A stretch of 64,000 nucleotides of DNA, from assembly GCA_033002965.1 (NCBI GenBank), contig JAURVB010013546.1:46016-110015 (forward strand), read 5' to 3'. Shown here piece by piece: positions 12,562 to 25,632 of the stretch. This stretch comes from Piper betle (lineage: Eukaryota > Streptophyta > Magnoliopsida > Piperales > Piperaceae). How positions within the stretch are numbered: the stretch's first letter is position 1; the number at the start of each line of letters is the position of its first letter. Below the pieces are notes generated by a model, which saw only the letters and a list, made by a program, of their open reading frames with translations, made no database searches and had not been told where the DNA came from. Made by a program: the position numbers and the translations under genes.

Positions 12562-13040
12562 GGCTCTGTCCCGAACCAAAGCTGCGATCTTTTTCGTGTG
12601 GGGGAGGATCGGAGTAGACGTCAACGGCAGACGGCGGTTCTCTCGCCGGCACCCGCGCCGGCGACGGCGCAGGAGATGGGGAGTCGAAGGTTTGGCAATT
12701 GATGTCCCTCCGTGGAGACGTAATAATTAATAAATCCTAAGAGATGTTCCCTTTGATTTTGTTTAGAGATAATGACAAATATATTTGCCATAAATAGAAT
12801 AGATTATAGTTTTAAGATAAATGTTTACTCGATGCCTGTAGATAGGCATTGAAGGAATTATGTTTATCTTTTTTTTCATTTCTTTTACATGGATTTATAG
12901 TAATTGAATTAGAACGATAAGTCGTAATCAGAAGAGACAACTAATTACAATTATAAGAATTTTCTTGGCTATCAATCCAAATCAATAATAAGTAGATAAG
13001 AATAATTACGGCATAAACTTAAAGCAACAGAGCGAAAATC
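12562..13040. other. CSN7 upstream region
   Basis: GC-rich for the first 130 bases, which fits a 5' UTR and first-exon region, then abruptly AT-rich. I see no divergent gene here. Confidence 0.4.
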
Positions 13041-13680
13041 GGAAGTCCTAGATTTAATCTCGGGTGGTGGGATCCTTCTTTCGACCTTTATTTAATTAGT
13101 GTTTAATTAGTTTTAGATTTACTTGTTAGTTAGACGAATTACTCTTCTTTTGCTAGTTGATTCCGTATTTTAATTTTCAGCATTTAGCTTTAGTTAATTT
13201 TTATTTTAGTTTTAGTTAGAATAAATTATTCAAGAGTTAATTTAATCTAGTTAAGTACATTAGTTAATTAAAATAAAATAAAATTTTGGAAATTGTTCTT
13301 ATTGTTCTTGGTGGGAACAATCTCATACTCATCGCTATGTTATTTATTCGATATATACACTTGTGTTACATAAAAATCACATCAAATTTTTTGCGCTATT
13401 GTCGGGGAGCAACTTTTATTTCCTTAGATTTTATCTTGTTTGTTTAGTTAATTTGCTTAATCTAATTCTTGCTTTAATTGATTTTAGAATCACGTATCAC
13501 AGTGCAAGAAAAGACATGCCAAAAAAACAAAAAGGAAAGAAGGCAAGCTATGACGCAACATCCAGGAAATAACGACGACCAAAGGCTTCAAAATTTGCAG
13601 CAGGTTAACAAAGTGAAGAGCCGAGCAATCTGAACCATCATGTTTGCATGTCTATAAAATTAGTTATGAATTTTAAATGA
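13041..13680 (+). mobile_element. Relic of an Athila-type Ty3/gypsy LTR retrotransposon (LTR end, primer site, gag start)
   Basis: At 13391-13408 the sequence TTGCGCTATTGTCGGGGA matches 14 of 18 positions of the tRNA-Asp primer-binding site used by Athila/Tat elements (TGGCGCCGTTGCCGGGGA). Three of the four differences are C-to-T or G-to-A, as expected for a long-methylated copy. About 140 bases further on, a frame reading MTQHPGNNDDQRLQNLQQ starts at about 13549, similar in style to the gag N-terminus of such elements. The T-rich stretch before the primer site would be the LTR 3' end. No protease, reverse transcriptase or integrase is visible, so only a fragment survives. Confidence 0.5.
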
Positions 13681-16600
13681 TCTATTGTTCTTTTGCTTGC
13701 ATTGTTTTACATGTATTATATTTTGTGTGAGAGCTTAAATTGTCAAAAGGTGGCTTCTTTCCTGTTTCTAGAAGTCTTAACCGTTCTTTTCCCTAATTTT
13801 TCAACCTTTTTTAGGTTATATTTGGATTCAATACTTTGCATATTTATAAATTAGGATGTTAGCTAGTTCATGATAAATCATCATTTTAAATTAATCTCAT
13901 TAAGGGCTTGAACAAAACCCGTAAATGCATTGTGTCCAAGTTGTGCAGTTGATGTGCTATTCCATGTTTTGAGATTGTGTTCCTTAATAAACTAACTATA
14001 ATAAAATTTGTAAAAATTATGAATGAACTCACTAATTGTCTACTAGAAATCTATAAGTTTGGCATTACTTAAAAATTATTTAAGTGGTTAGTTTAATCAA
14101 TTTTTTTGGAGTGTGTAAGAATGCTACCCTAGTTCTTTAACTCCGGGTATAAAATCTGAAACCCTAGTAAAATAGTGATAAAAATTTATGAAATTTCTCC
14201 CACGCCTTAGGTTGTAACCCTATAAAACCATATTAAAATTTGGGAGCCTTTTGCTTAAGTAGATCTTGAGTTAGGATTTTTCAAAGCCCAATAGGTTCAC
14301 CTAGTTCCAAAAACAGCCTGGTCAATACCTCCCACTTCTGAATCCCCTTAGGCCCAAATCCTTAGAGTGTGGACCTGAAAGTAAATTGAACTCAAACCCA
14401 CGGTGTTGGCTAACCATGCCCCTTGACCCAAGCCCATTTGGATTCTCCATGCCCATGAACATAGTAAAATTAATGCATGCTGAAGAACACAGTTCCCAAC
14501 ACTTTAGCCCAACCATAGTGGGTCTTGTTTACTATGTTAGCTTGTGAGCCAATACTTGTTAATTTTTTATCCCCAACCCTTAGAGTGTTAGGGTCCACTG
14601 GTTTAAATTTTAGCTTGTTTGGACACCATTTGGCTCACCTAAAAATTATATAGTTAAGTCTATTCGATTAAACCCTAAGTTTGAACTTTTTAATTAAGTG
14701 CACATATAACCTTAAACCTTATTTAAGAGACTTAATTAGGTTTAATACTTAATTAAATAAGTAATTAAGTTAATTAAGTGTTTTACATGTTGTCCATGCA
14801 TTGAGGCTTTGCCTCAAAGTACATGTCGATGTTTCAACTGAGTTTTAGATATAGGACAATGTCTGCGATGTTTTATCAGATCCTTCCGATAATGGGTCAT
14901 TTAGACGAGTTTTCTTTTGCTTAAAACTACAAGCATAAAATCCATTGTTGGTTTTCAAACTAAAGATCTAAAAACTTATTATATAAGTCACTTTCTAAAC
15001 CTAATATATATGTATGTGCAATTATATAGATTTCACAAATAAGAGAGTGAATGGTACGAGTTATATGAATTGCATTAATATTCCTTTACACCCTAAACTA
15101 GTACATTGTACATAGAATATTACAAATGCAATATTTAAAAATTGTGGCACTAACGTAATTGTTTTTAGTTATCTGAGTAACGTGGTAAGTGATATATGGA
15201 AGACAGTGATGGCATAAACTTCTTGTATGATTATGAATTTTATCATGCATGTAAGCGTACCTTTTAAATAAGTTATCTCTATTTATCGTCGTGTGATGGA
15301 TTTTGAAGTTTTATAATATTGTATGGGTGTTAATACACTCATTTACCAGTATTAATATAACGGTAGTTATTTTCAAACTAATAATCAAATTGAAGAATTT
15401 CTTATATTTATGTAAGCGAGTATCCATGTCAGTGGTTGGCGTAAGTGGACAGATTGAGAGGCTCATGACGGGAAATTGTACTATACATTGATATGTATGA
15501 TCTTGCTATATATTTCGAGTCTATGCATTTTTTGGGACTTGATTTATGTATTATTGAGAACCTTAGGTTTATGTGTTGTATTATGATATGGGCAGGTGTC
15601 CTAAGACTTATGTGGAACCACATATTATGATGGATGTTGTATGTATTACATGTGTTTCGTATGCCTAGTTATTATCATTATTATTATTATTCTCATCATG
15701 CAGAGTGTTTACTTTGGGGAACTCTAACGATCGAATGTTTGCGAGGTTTATAAGCCTTAAAATTTAAGAATGTGATGAGGAGTATACCAGGTATACTAAA
15801 TTTATTATAGTTGTGTGTGTGTGTTAAAGAAGTGTGGATTGGAGGAACTCACGGGGCACACCACTTGAAAGGTCCACGTCAAAACTAGGTGTTACAATAT
15901 GATACCTTGACATATGATGATACTTTTGTGTTTTTAATTCCTTCTTGCAAGGTATGTAAAACAAACAACCACGACTCAATACTTATGATATTGCACTCAT
16001 CAATATTTAGAAACCAAGCTAAGCATTTCGATCAATGAAATTAAGTATAAGAACAGAAGTATGTCACATCATTCAACCTATTAAATACATTTAGGGTGTA
16101 ATTTTCGTGTAGCTCATAACTATCACATGTATTATGTAAAGTAACCTTTTTTTGCGACTTGGAGTGATTATACTGGACATCTTTTAATATTTTAAGAACA
16201 TTTCTATGATAGTATTATTTAACATGCAATATATAAAAACTCTCTAAGGTTGTATTTCTAAACCATCCTTTAGGGTAGAAATCCATCTTAATAAAGTTTT
16301 TATAATAATAATTTAATAAATAATATTTAAATTATATCATTAGAGTTTGGTCTGCCGTTGGACCGAAAAATGAGGTGCTCCGGCACATAAGTTTTATTAG
16401 TACACATGAGTTAATTAGATTCTTAATAAACTACTTTGATAATGGTCTCAAAAATCTCTTAGACCAACTAATATTAATAAGATTAATTAATATTGTTCCT
16501 AATAAAAGAGATACAACTAATAAAAATGAAGGAAATAACATAAGCCATTTCCCCTAATTATCAAAGATTACGAAAACACAATCCATGAGATCCGTATCAT

Positions 16601-16774
16601 GGAAATTTGCGTCATGGTATTAGAACTTTGTTTGAACAAAAACATAATTTTTTTGAAAGAAAACAAACTCATTGATCAAATCTTCCAAAAGAATTTGAGA
16701 TACTACTCTTTTTAGCCAAATTAGTAAGATTATAGGCACAACCATTTTCAGATCCTACCAATTGAAAGTGGTTT
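13681..16774. other. Gene-free spacer
   Basis: AT-rich sequence with no supported exon. It may contain further remains of the Athila-type relic, but I recognise no domain. It ends at the left target-site duplication of the LINE. Confidence 0.45.
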
Positions 16775-17015
16775 AACTTTAACAAGATTATGCTATTCAT
16801 CCCTGATGTCTGATCTCTTTCTCTTTCAACAAACTGAGATTTCCTGATCTAGTAGCTTTGATTCTCTTTCCTGATCCCTGTTGGTTCGGGCCTCCCTGGT
16901 GCGCCATGTATTTCTTTCTGGGAATACCTTCTGAAATTGTTGACAAAATAAAAATGCTTAGGATGGGGTAAAGATGATGGGGGGCAGCTGAAGGCGAGTA
17001 GATTCTCAGAAAAGG

Positions 17016-18427
17016 TTGAGAAAGAAATTTCAGAGACCTTTGCGGCTCGTTTTATTGGAAAGTTGCTCCTTCGGCGGCTCCGTCACCTGTCATCTCTGCC
17101 ATTCGGAATGCTGCTGGTTATCTGAGCAGTTGCTCCTCATTGACAAGAGGCCGCTTGACTATTTCCTGCTTGCTTTGTTGGAAGAATCTGAGAAGGAGAA
17201 ATTCCTCCAACGTCAACCATTGTCTATTACTCCTTGTTGGCTATTGATGAATGGAATGGTCAGGCAAACCATGACTGCTTTATGCCTACAAATTTTATTT
17301 TTGTTCAATTTCATGGAATATCAGAAGATTATTTATATGAGTCTGTTGCAAAAGAACTCCTTGATGAGGTCAAACTTGGGATAGTTCCCCGAGTTGATAA
17401 AAGTTCAATTTCTGTCACCTGTGGTTAGAGCTTATGTCAAGATACATTTACACTCTCCTCTGCCTCCCCTCACCTATAACCAAAGCGAGAAGGGATGTCT
17501 GATTTATGCAAGAATTGTATACGAAAAAATTCGAATTTTCTGCTTCCATTGTGGGATGCTTGGCTACCGTCTTAGTCGATGTGTTTTTTGCAAGGGAAGG
17601 AGTCTAACAGAAGAGGAAGAAGAAGGTACTGTTCAGGAGAAAACCCATCTCTATGGGCGGCCCTGGCTCAGGGAGCAATGGACAAGGCAAAAAAGTTCTA
17701 GATTGCCCCGCTTTAGATTATGTGGCCACAGAAATATTCACTGTCAGAAGGAAGGATCCAGGACCATCCTCCTGGTTTCTCTCCCAGACCTACCTCTCCT
17801 ACTCAGTCTGACTCCCCTCGATCCTATACATTTGAGCACCCTTCTCTTTGTCCACTCTGAAGCTGACATTCTTGTGGCTAGTTTCTTACTCTGGCTTCTT
17901 AAGATGGCTAAAAGGGGATGGATTTGAGATGTGAACCAAGATGGTTCTCCTGGTCGACTTGTGAGAACGCCTTGTGAAGATCGTAGGAAGCTTGTGAAGG
18001 ACAATACTTTGTATATACCAACAAAGTGAAACAACTTCCTGAGGACTCTCCTGCTGTGGATGTGTTCCAAAAAGCTGATCTTGTCATAAAGGACGGAGAG
18101 GAGGTTCTCTTCAACAAGGAAAGTAGTCGCCGACTCAATTCTTTATCCATTATTCAGGTGGCCTTTTCTTGGGAAGATCCTCAACTGGCCAACTTCCTCT
18201 CTTGGTCTGGCATGCATGCTACACTCATCCTATATGAAGGAAATCAAGAAGGTCAAATCTCTATAATCAGTGATCCAAATTCTGAAGTACCGCCTGCAAA
18301 GGCAGACCTGATTCCAGCTGAGGTTGGTGAGGAGGAACCACTTAACAATGCTCCAATTCAGGTCTTCTCTTACTCTTTTCGTCTTCCTATTTTTTATTGT
18401 TTTTCTTTCATGATAATTATTGCCTGA
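17016..18427 (+). pseudogene. LINE ORF1 remnant (DUF4283 and zinc knuckle)
   Basis: ORF1 of plant L1 elements encodes a nucleic-acid-binding protein. The remnant is spread over frames: 17016-17384, 17234-17428, 17394-17927 and 18026-18427. The stretch IDEWNGQANHDCFMPTNF followed by VQFHGI fits the DUF4283 region. A zinc knuckle, CFHCGMLGYRLSRC, lies at 17541-17582; the expected histidine of the CX2CX4HX4C pattern is tyrosine here, so zinc binding is probably lost. At least two frameshifts separate the pieces. Confidence 0.8.
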
Positions 18428-21400
18428 AATGTCAGGGGGCCGGCAGGAAATCTTTTCCTACTGAGCTATCTCAGTTAATTAGACTGAAGAAGCCAGAAAT
18501 ATTTTCTTATCAGAAAGAAAAATGGCTCCAAAGAAATATGACTTATTCTTAAGAAGAGGGGGAAATTTGTATGAGTTCTGTTTTGTTTCTTGTACAGGGA
18601 AATCTGGAGGTCTAGTGTGGGGATGGAGAAAATGACTTATTGTTAATACTATTAGCAAAGATTTACATATAATTCTCTGTCTGCTAAAGTTTTTAATTTT
18701 AGAGGACTTTATGGTCCTCCCTAACGGGAATTTAAAATTCCTTTTCTTCGGAGGGTCCTTCAAGTAGTGGACAATGATCCATGGGTCATATGTGGGAACT
18801 TAAACCTGATTTTGGACTCGCATGACAAATTGGTGGGACCTGGACCTAAATCTAATTTGATTGACTTAGGCTTTATTGGAGAGAGATATACTTGGTCTAA
18901 TATGTAATCTGGACGTGGCCGTATTATAGCCAGATTGGATACGGCATGTGCTAACACTTCGTGGACCTTATCATATTCTCACTCTATAGTCTTTCATTTA
19001 GGGTATGGCTTATCTGATCATAAGCCTATCTTGATTGACACTAATCCACCAAAACTACGTAGGGGTCCTCAGCCTTTTCGTTTTAAAAACTTCTGGACCT
19101 CTACTGAAGACTTCTTGCCAATTATCAATAAACACTGGAATTTTTTATGAGTCCACTTAGATCTTGGTTGTCTAACTCTGGTCATATTGGTTGAGTGTTG
19201 GATAGCTGGGATAAGGAAAAGTTTGGTAAATTGGATAAAAAGGATTGAGGATCTTCAAGCTAAGATTTCTAGGAATTTCTCCCCTGCAAATGACGGATCC
19301 AAAATAAGTTTAGATCATTTGATTTTAGAAGACCTCCTAGTTAAACAGGAAATTCTATGGAAGCAAAAAGCCCATGATGATCAAATTCTCTTGGGAGATC
19401 AAAATACTAAGTTCTTTCAACAGAAAGCTGAGGCTAACAAATGGCGTATGAGAATACACTCTCTGATCCTCAATGATGGCTCTGTCATTGACAATGAACA
19501 TGATATTGCTAGTGCATTTTTTTGAATGTGGGGCAGTGTTATGTTGACAAATAAATTTAATAGTCTTCCTGTCGTTAGTAATATTTTCTCACCTATCATT
19601 ACTCAACAAGAGAATACCTTCCTAACAGCTATCCCCACTTAAGAGGAAATCAGAGATATAGTAATGCACTTGAACCCTTGGAAAGTTCCTGGTCCTGATG
19701 ATCTAAATGGACACAATTCTTCAAATCGGCATGGGATATCACCTCGAAGGATGTTAATCTAGTCCAATCTTTCTTTAATGATGAAATTGATTTATCTTGC
19801 TTCAATAAGAATTATCTGCTTCCAATACCAAAGTTTATTGGAGCAAATCATCCTACTGACTTCAGGCCAATAAGTCTTTGTAATGGAATTTATAAAATTA
19901 TTGCTAAAATTCTGGTTGGCAGTCTTAAGAGGGTTCTGCTGAAATGTTTAGGTCAAGAGTAATCAACTTTTATTGAATGAAGACAGATAATAGACAATGC
20001 CCTAAGTGTTTGTGAATGCTTTAAAGTAATTATGAAGAAGAAAGGGAAGGAGTGTTGGTGTGCTCTTTAGATTGACATTTCTAAGGCTTTCGACAGACTG
20101 GAATGGAATTATATTCTTAATATCATGCAATGTTTGTGGTTCTCTCAAAACATGGTGCGGTCTTATTTAATGTATTAGTTTTAGCACCTTCTCTATTATG
20201 ATCAATGGATCTCTTCACGGATCTTTTAACCTTCTAGGGGCGGATTAAGGCAGGGTGATCCACTGTCCCCCTTCTCTTCATTCTAGCTACAGTGGGTCTC
20301 TCTTGACTTTTGAGAAATGCAGAAAATAGTAGTGGGATTCAAGGTATTGAAGTTGTGAGGAAAGCACCATCCATTTATCACCTAATGTTTGCCGATGATA
20401 CTATCCTTTTCTGTAAGGCATCCTTGGAGGAGTTGCAGTCTATAAAATAAATCCTGGATAAATTTGAACAAATGTCTGGATTGATGATAAACCTCTCCAA
20501 ATCTTCAATTCTCTTCCCTTATGAGCTGTCTGCCTTGAGAAAGAAGTCTCTCTCTCAAATCTTTAGGAGTCCAACCAATGCTGGAAGGATTTAAGTACCT
20601 AGGTCTACCTATGATTTGGGGAAGAAACAAGACTAAATGGTTTCAATCCTTAGTCGGCAAAATATCCTCTAAAATTAAGTCATGGAATGGTAGAGTTTTA
20701 TCCCAAGCAGGTCAAACTTTCCTCATTAACTCAGCGACTAATTTTATGGAAAACTATGTAAAGAGTTTCTTCAAGATACCAGCTTCTATTATCAAAGAGA
20801 TTAATAAAAAGCAATCTAAATTTTGGTGGGGGAAAAATTCTGACAAGTTTTGCAGATTCAGAGCATAGAACAAAATTTGTTTACCCAAGACTGAGGGGGT
20901 TTGGGAATTAAATCTCCACATACGATGAACCTATCTCTTCTTACTAAAATGGCTTGGAGAATAGTTTCCAATCCTTCTCTCCTGACTCAAGTTCTAAAAG
21001 CTAAGTATGAGAAAAATGTTGGATGGTGGCACCCTTCTTCCTCTTCTGATAGCTCTTTTGCCTGGAAAAGTGTCAGCAAAGGGCTCCACACTTTGCGTGG
21101 TAATGTCTGTTGGTCAATTGGTAACAGAGAGAAAATTCGATTGGGTCTTGATCCATGGGTTCCTAATGCTTCTGAATTTATTCCCAGACCCACCTCTATG
21201 CCGGTATCTTCACTTGCTCAACCTAATACTGAATGGAATGCTAGCATCATAAGAGAAATGTTTATTCCTTGCGATGCTGAAAGCATCTTCAGAATTCCTA
21301 CCCCAATGGATAGATGCCATGATAAGTTGATGTGGTGCCTATCTAAGTCCGGAAAATTCTTTGTGAAGTCCTGCTACAAGTATCTTATTGACAGGCGTTC

Positions 21401-22365
21401 TCACGTGCCTCAACACTCTGTAAACTGGAAGGAATGGTGGAAGATTAAAATCCCTCCTAGACTTATTCTGGGATGGAAAATTGGTCATGACTGCCTTCCC
21501 ACTAGGAAAAACTTGTTGAACAGAGGAATACATATACAAAACTCCAACTGTCCTTTATGTGGAGAAGAGGAGGGAAGCTCACTTCACCTGTTCTACCGCT
21601 GTAATGTCATACGACATGCCCGTTGACCTCATGAATATTTGAATTCAATAGGTATTTTGTTCGTGCTCAGCAGATATTATTAGACTATGTTTACAATGCT
21701 TAAAACTAGAAGATGGGATGGGGACAAACTACTGCTCAAGTTTTCTCATTGTGGCTGATGAAGTCTGGAAGCTCAGAAATACTATAATTCATCAGAATAC
21801 TAAAGATGTTATCCTTCCAGATCTAATTGGAAGTTGCTACCAAAGAATAAGGTCTTATGAGGCAGCTGACTCAAATTCCCAGACTGGGGGCCATCATTTT
21901 ACTTTAAAAAACCATTTTCCTCAAGCAGCTGCAACTGATCTCTTTACTGCTCAATCTCCAAATTATTTTTATATTGCATTTGATTGTGGATTAAAAAATG
22001 GAGCTGCTTCTTGGTGTTTTATTGCATTTAACATGAATAATGATATCATCTTCACAGGAAGTGACGCCTACTCTGGAGCTGGAAATGCTGAAGAATCAGA
22101 ATTGAGAGCTTTTCGTCAAGCTCTTTCTTATGCATCCCACGCACGTTTTGACCCTTTCATGTTCTTGTTTTATTCTCTAAATCTTGTAAATTTTATTTTG
22201 GGTTTGATAGAAAATGTATGCTGGATGAACTATGCTCTTGCTATATCGTGTATAGAGAAGTTTAATCTTCTCAATGCTGATATTAGATGGATTCACAGAT
22301 ATTTCAATCATGCTGCTCATGATCTTGCAGCGAAGTCTCTGATCCTGTATTTTGATGCTCTGTGA
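18428..22365 (+). pseudogene. LINE ORF2 remnant (endonuclease, reverse transcriptase, RNase H)
   Basis: ORF2 makes the nicking endonuclease and reverse transcriptase. The endonuclease starts near 18430 (NVRGAGRK) and shows the SDHKPILID motif at about 19012. Reverse transcriptase pieces include PWKVPGPDDL (about 19677), FRPISLCNGIYKIIAKIL (about 19861), GLRQGDPLSP (about 20238) and the catalytic FADD box at 20388-20399. The zf-RVT region follows (IPPRLILGWK, then CPLCGEEE at about 21550), then an RNase H domain (FDCGLKNGAASW at about 21979, ESELRAFRQAL at about 22096). In-frame stops are frequent, and after GDPLSP the frame breaks at a C5 run where C6 is expected. Confidence 0.88.
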
Positions 22366-22420
22366 TAGTAACTGAATAAGAGTTAAAAAAGAAAAAGAAA
22401 AGAAAACTTTAACAAGATTA

Positions 22421-24495
22421 CTCTATATATAACACATCCACTTTGAACATACAAATTAGATCACCACGGCCATTGATCTACACTTAATATGTTGCCTTCA
22501 ATAAAAGAGAATGTTTTTATCGTCCGTGCAAAAGCGAACACTTCTATATTTCTTTCAACAACGTGAAGACTATGGTGATTGGTTAGGGGTACAAGTTAAT
22601 TATTGATATGAATTCATCACCCTGTTTCATAAAAAAATAAATGAATAAATAAAAACAAACATATCTCCATCTCTAGTACTACTGCTATAAAATTTGGCCA
22701 ACAATCTATTAAGAAGATGAGAGGTGAGTTTGTTGGCTTCTCTGGTTGGCCAAACATCCAAAACTTTATCCACCATCTTCCTTCATTTGCAAGACATTTA
22801 CCTATCCAATATAAGATGAACATTTCACATGAAAGTAGCACACCAGCATTTTATTACAATATATTATCAGGCACCTTGCAAGCTATGACTTTCTACTTAG
22901 TTAAACCCTAAATTTTATTTGGCATAAGCATACCCTAATATAAGTTTAAAATAAGAGCTAAATTGAGCTTCAAATTAGTTTAATCTATTTAATTAATTAA
23001 CCCATGTACACAGTTGAACCACAAATGATTTTGTGTGAGCTATGATATTTCCCACATTGGAGTAAATTCTTTTGGCTCACCTATTTCAATGGTCCTCAAT
23101 CCTCATCTAACATCAACAACATGCACTTAATTATGGATATCGTCATGTGGACTTGAATTTTACTGTGTAACTTTATATTTTATCATCATTCTCATGTAGG
23201 TGATCTCCATGCCAACTTAAAACAATCTTAAATATTTATGATGTTGAGTAGTTTAGGCTGATTTTTTTATTGGGCGAGAAAGAAAAGGGACAAGAAAGAC
23301 GGCGATGGTTAACGAGGTTAACAATGTTTACCAGTGATAAAACTGATAATTATAATGATTTTATGGTAGCTATTAAAAATAAAAAGTAATTATATATCCT
23401 CTAAAACCAGATAGAACTTTTCTATAAATAAACCGCCAAAGAACAACTACAAGCATTTTCACCTCTAAAACAATACAAAACCTCTTCCAAGTAAGTAGTA
23501 TACATAATCGGCATCCACATCATTGCTTGTGTCATAAAATTGTCTTTTCTTCGACAATAGGCTAAGACTTGAACTTGTAAAATTGTTACAAAGAAATAAT
23601 ACCTTTCCTCCCAAAACTAGGTACTTAATCAAGCACATATTCTTGCCCCTCAAATGATGCACGCATTGAAAATTATACAATCCTTTTTCAGAAAGCAATT
23701 AGACTTTCTGATTGCAACAGGTGATGTATGAATCACATAACACAAAACTATTCCACCAAACTAAGCCCAATCAAAACTCCATTAACAACCCAGATATATA
23801 TCCTACATTACGCGTTCAGTTATTCAACCCTACACGATACGCTTAGCTTACCCTACATTGGAACGGGGCATTAACTCAACCTTTCCCTCTTTTGCATACC
23901 GTCTTCATATTGACCAATTCTTTCAAGTCTTCCACTCGTCCCAAACTATCTTTACGACCTGAAAAAGTTGCCTGTTACTGTATTTATTTATATTTTGGGT
24001 GATTATTCAACTTGAATGTATGTAGTTTGATGGTTTTAATAAAACTGCGCTAGCTTTGCATAAATTCGTTGAAGAAGGTACTTTCATCAAGTCACAAAGA
24101 TTCAATCCTTGACACCTCGACCAGTCTTCCTTGGCCCTGTTCCATGCACCTTCCTTCTCTCCATAATCATATACAACAATATTCTAAATCAGCAGTACTC
24201 GTCATATTAACTACAAGGTATATCAGTGAATACCTATAGACCACATCAAGCAAGAATATATTTAAGTTTCCTTCCTTCCCCATTGCTTCCAGTGGTTCAC
24301 CAACCATATATAGATTCATCATCATAAGGTGACCAAAGTCCCAACCGTTCCCAACGAATTCTCATATGTTAAAACATCAGATACAACCCCATCTTCCAAT
24401 CAAAACTATTCTTAAGTATTATCCTTTACAGTACATGTATGTTATGATCACTTCCATGAATAACTTACAAAAGCAGCTTCGTGCACCAACTGCCA
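22421..24495. other. Gene-free spacer upstream of the metalloproteinase
   Basis: No supported exon. AT-rich with small unconvincing frames. The last several hundred bases presumably include the promoter and 5' UTR of the downstream gene, but I could not pick out a decisive TATA box. Confidence 0.45.
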
Positions 24496-25632
24496 ATGCT
24501 TGGGATTGAAGAGATGCACCCATTACCCGCGTCGTCTCCATCCTTCATCTACTTTCCCTTTCTTCTACTCTTGATCTTCTCCTTTGAAGCCCTCATGTCT
24601 TCTTCAATGGCTTCTAGGCTCGGCCCGAGCGTTATCATTTCTAAGGAGAAGAAAACTAATACATGGGGCGAATTTGAGAGGTTGATAGACGTGGGTAAAG
24701 GTGTGCAAGTCCCAAGCGTATCCAAGCTCAAGAAGTACTTCACGAGGTTCGGTTATCTCCCTTCCATCGCCGGCGACAACTTTTCCGACGTGTTCGACGA
24801 TCGGTTCGAGTCCGCAGTCGGCCGGTACCAGGCCACGTATGGTCTCCCAGTCACTGGCCGGCTGGACCATCTGACCCTGTCCGAGATCATGGCGCCAAGG
24901 TGCGGCGTCCAAGACATTCCTCTATCCGTGTCCGCGAACGAGTCGAAGTCAATGATGTCCGATCGGTCCGAACTTCGGACCACCGGCCGGTACGCCTTCT
25001 TCCCTGGTCGGCCGAGGTGGGGCCACAAGAGGCTCACCTATGCATTTTCGCCTGCCAACACGTTGGACTATTTGGACCCGTACGATGTTCGACGGGCATT
25101 CTATCGAGCATTTGCCCGATGGGCCGCGGTCATCCCAGTGAGTTTCGCCGAGACCACGGACTACCTGGCGGCGGACATTCGTATTGGCTTCTACTCTGGC
25201 GACCACGGCGATGGCGAGCCCTTCGACGGTGTGCTCGGGGTGCTTGCCCATGCCTTCTCACCGGAATCCGGGCGGTTCCACCTGGATGCCGCCGAGAAGT
25301 GGGCTGTTGACTTCGGAGCCGAGAAGTCAACGACGGCTGTTGACCTTGAGTCAGTGGCGACCCATGAAATTGGGCATTTGTTGGGCCTGGCCCATACAAA
25401 TGTTAAATGGGCGGTGATGTACCCGAGTTTGAGCCCGCGGACAAGGAAAGTGGACCTGTCCAAGGATGACATTGAAGGGGCCCAATTCCTGTATGGGTCC
25501 AATCCGCATTTCAATCTCAGCACTCTTAGTGAGCCCGACACCTCAGGCTCTTCTAATTCTGCCACTAATCCTAATTATACAGATCAAATATGGAGGTTAA
25601 TTATGTCATTGATCCTAGTATTGGCCATGTAA
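24496..25632 (+). CDS. Plant matrix metalloproteinase, single exon
   Basis: Zinc endopeptidase of the M10A (matrixin) family, acting at the cell surface or apoplast. Numbering from ATG 24496 (378 residues): signal peptide with hydrophobic core at about 17-32; peptidoglycan-binding-like prodomain with VSKLKKYFTRFGYL and YQATYGLPVTGRLD; cysteine switch PRCGVQD with Cys 136 (24895-24915), where Q replaces the usual P; catalytic domain starting near RWGHKRLTYAF; zinc site HEIGHLLGLAH (25363-25395) starting at His 290; and the downstream Met-turn VMYPSL. The C-terminus has a Ser/Asn-rich spacer and a final hydrophobic segment (about 365-378), typical of GPI-anchored plant enzymes. A second in-frame ATG at 24514 gives a more standard signal peptide and may be the real start. 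No hemopexin domain, as usual in plants. Intronless and GC-rich relative to its flanks. Confidence 0.93.
   Translation: MLGIEEMHPLPASSPSFIYFPFLLLLIFSFEALMSSSMASRLGPSVIISKEKKTNTWGEFERLIDVGKGVQVPSVSKLKKYFTRFGYLPSIAGDNFSDVFDDRFESAVGRYQATYGLPVTGRLDHLTLSEIMAPRCGVQDIPLSVSANESKSMMSDRSELRTTGRYAFFPGRPRWGHKRLTYAFSPANTLDYLDPYDVRRAFYRAFARWAAVIPVSFAETTDYLAADIRIGFYSGDHGDGEPFDGVLGVLAHAFSPESGRFHLDAAEKWAVDFGAEKSTTAVDLESVATHEIGHLLGLAHTNVKWAVMYPSLSPRTRKVDLSKDDIEGAQFLYGSNPHFNLSTLSEPDTSGSSNSATNPNYTDQIWRLIMSLILVLAM

Larger units (their letters stand above)
16791..22404 (+). mobile_element. L1-type (non-LTR) LINE retrotransposon, inactive, near full length
   Basis: The same 16 bases, aactttaacaagatta, flank the element at 16775-16790 and 22405-22420; this is the target-site duplication. 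The element ends in an A-rich tail (about 22384-22404). Between them lie, in order, a 5' leader, a DUF4283/zinc-knuckle ORF1, an APE-type endonuclease, reverse transcriptase, a zf-RVT region and an RNase H domain, which is the plant L1 layout. Length of about 5.6 kb suggests little 5' truncation. The insertion junction (TTT/AAC) resembles the T/A-rich nick preferred by L1 endonucleases. Stops and frameshifts interrupt both ORFs, so the copy cannot move by its own proteins. Confidence 0.92.

Noticed and set aside
24549..25565. Several long reading frames on the minus strand and other frames of the metalloproteinase
   Set aside because: Shadows of a GC-rich coding exon; none has a recognisable domain.
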